A stretch of DNA of 64,000 nucleotides from Sambucus nigra. Lineage: Eukaryota; Streptophyta; Magnoliopsida; Dipsacales; Adoxaceae. Position 1 is the stretch's first letter; the number at the start of each line of letters is the position of its first letter. The stretch lies in assembly GCA_949130495.1 (NCBI GenBank), contig OX422221.1, forward strand, positions 31,446,917 to 31,510,916. The letters run 5' to 3'. Position numbers and translations under genes: made by a program. Below, piece after piece: positions 62,526-64,000 of the stretch. A model generated the notes under the pieces. The model saw only the letters and a program-made list of their open reading frames with translations, made no database searches and was not told where the DNA came from.

Positions 62526-62900
62526 ACTTTGATGATGTTTTTATGTTGAATTCAAACTAATATACACGCATAGTGCATGTCAAGTACACGTGAATGTTTC
62601 TATTAATTTCACGTGTACTTTTCATTTTTATGCGTGTACTTTGTTGATATGTGTTGTTATTTAGAAATAATAAAGGCAAGTACACATTAAAAATGTAAAT
62701 TACATTTGATTGTCTTTGTTTAGTTCATATGTACTTTACATTCTTATGCATGTACATTGATGTTAGTATTGTTATTTGAAACTAATTCAAAGTGCAAGAA
62801 AAATATTCGAAAGTAAACATGCATGTGTTTTTATCTTTATCACGTGTACTGTACATTTTGATGTTTTGTCTTATTATTTTCAAACAATTTAAATTAAACA
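62526..62900 (+). repeat. Minisatellite, segment 3
   Basis: The array continues to the right of the LINE. The first unit has the perfect hairpin arms AAGTACACGTGAA (62582-62594) and TTCACGTGTACTT (62608-62620); the following two units are progressively degenerate and lack clean arms. Confidence 0.82.
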
Positions 62901-62955
62901 CACAATATATTTCCCATGTATTTTAATGTGTGCGCCAGCATAATCAATTTACAAT

Positions 62956-64000
62956 GTGTTCTACATGGATATGTTATTTATGTTAATTTTGATATATTTT
63001 TATATTTCACGCCTTTTTCTTGTTGCATATGATGTTATTGATTCTGAAACTGAAGATAACTGGATGTGGTTTCTTGTCAATTTGCATAGTACAGTAGTTC
63101 AGCAATATCGAAACATAACATTTATATCAAAACGAAATAATTGATTACTTGAAGTTGTTTCGAGCGCCTTCCCGTTGTCTGCACATTCCTACTGTATACA
63201 TCATTTACAAGGGAATGTAAAAAAGAAAATTCATGGTAATTGTGGTGGATTTCGAAACAAATTTTTTAAAGCTTTTTTGTCTTGTGCGTATGTTGTTTGA
63301 GTAGATGAATTTCCCAAGAATATCGAAGCATTGAAGAAGGAATGAGGAGCTGCTATTGCTGATTTCATTGATAGTTTACCTCCCGAGAATTGGTCATGTG
63401 CATATTTCCCTAGTAAACGATATGATGACATGGCATCTAGTATTGCGGAGTCATTCAATTCATGGATTTTGGAGGAAATGAATTTACCAGTAATGAATAT
63501 GCTTGATAAATTAAGAGTGAAGATTATGAATTTCAATGCAAACAAACTTGTTGAGTATGGCACTTGGACAAATGAGCTATGTCCTTTTTTTAAAAAGTTA
63601 CTGAATGAAAATTGGAATAAAATCCGACATTGGACTATTAGTCGCTCAAGTCAAAATGTATTTGAAGTTCATTCAGAAGTACGAGCAACAGTTGACTTAA
63701 GAGAAAGGACTTGTTCCTGTAAGAGTTGGCATATTAGATGTTTTCCTTGTTCTCATGTTGTTTGTATTGTACGTAGGAAAGGGAACAGTATTTATGATTA
63801 TATTGAGGAGTACTATAAGGTATCTTTCTACAGAAAATCATACTCTATACCTATAGTTCCTCTTCTTGATTTGATTTCTCTAAATATTCCTATACCTGAA
63901 AATCCATCTATCCTTTCACCAATGACTAAGAGATCGACAGGCAAGCCAAGAAATAAGAGAATAAAGTCTTCTGGTGTGATCATACTAAGGGAAGTTACTT
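62956..64000 (+). pseudogene. Mutator-like (MULE) transposase, C-terminal part, broken, runs off the window
   Basis: One frame runs through the whole stretch, interrupted by TGA at 63142, 63298 and 63343 and open from 63346 to the window end. Motifs in order: VIDSETEDNWMWFL, then FISKRNN where relatives have FISDRH (the second catalytic Asp is lost), a HSYCIHHLQGNVKKK segment with the conserved Cys and His, YFPSKRYDDMAS.IAESFNSW with the region of the third acidic residue, and a SWIM zinc finger (CSC ... CFPCSH, about 63716-63757). A basic tail TGKPRNKR follows. Together with 52525-53750 this is one MULE gene split by the minisatellite and two LINEs. It cannot code for an active transposase. 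Confidence 0.88.

Overview
The window is nuclear DNA of a flowering plant, most likely a eudicot. It is AT-rich and almost entirely transposon-derived, with plant-type Ty3/gypsy, Ty1/copia, L1-type LINE, tRNA-derived SINE and Mutator-like (MULE) sequences and long non-coding AT-rich stretches. I cannot name the species. I see no intact host gene.

Positions 1-41673 are a nest of LTR retrotransposons, all read on the minus strand except a 36-bp scrap at the window edge. From oldest to youngest: (1) a decayed gypsy family with a gag pseudogene, arranged internal-LTR-internal-LTR (37-1758 and 34841-41673). (2) Element C, a decayed chromovirus-like gypsy element (1759-34840, target duplication ACAAC), inserted in it. 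(3) A gag-only Sirevirus-like copia element (3033-26330), inserted in the 3' LTR of C. (4) Array A (4628-20894, target duplication GTTTT), inserted in the 3' LTR of the Sirevirus. Array A is a young Tekay/Del-like chromovirus in the form LTR-internal-LTR-internal-LTR, with three 2167-bp LTRs, an exact 7050-bp period and two uninterrupted 1576-codon gag-pol frames.

Positions 41674-52500 are AT-rich and largely unassigned. They hold a compound trinucleotide microsatellite (41825-42134), two short coding-like fragments (43771-44733), a copia LTR without its element (ending at 46184) and a tRNA-derived SINE with a 13-bp target duplication (50111-50317).

Positions 52500-64000 are a MULE transposase pseudogene on the plus strand that runs off the right edge. 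Its first part (52525-53750) and second part (62956-64000) are separated by a roughly 113-bp minisatellite whose better copies contain a CACGTG-bearing hairpin. Two minus-strand L1-type LINEs (54099-55783, 5'-truncated; 55998-62525, near full length but broken) sit at the same point of the minisatellite unit. The only reading frames that look undamaged are the two gag-pol copies of array A and the gag of the Sirevirus-like element.
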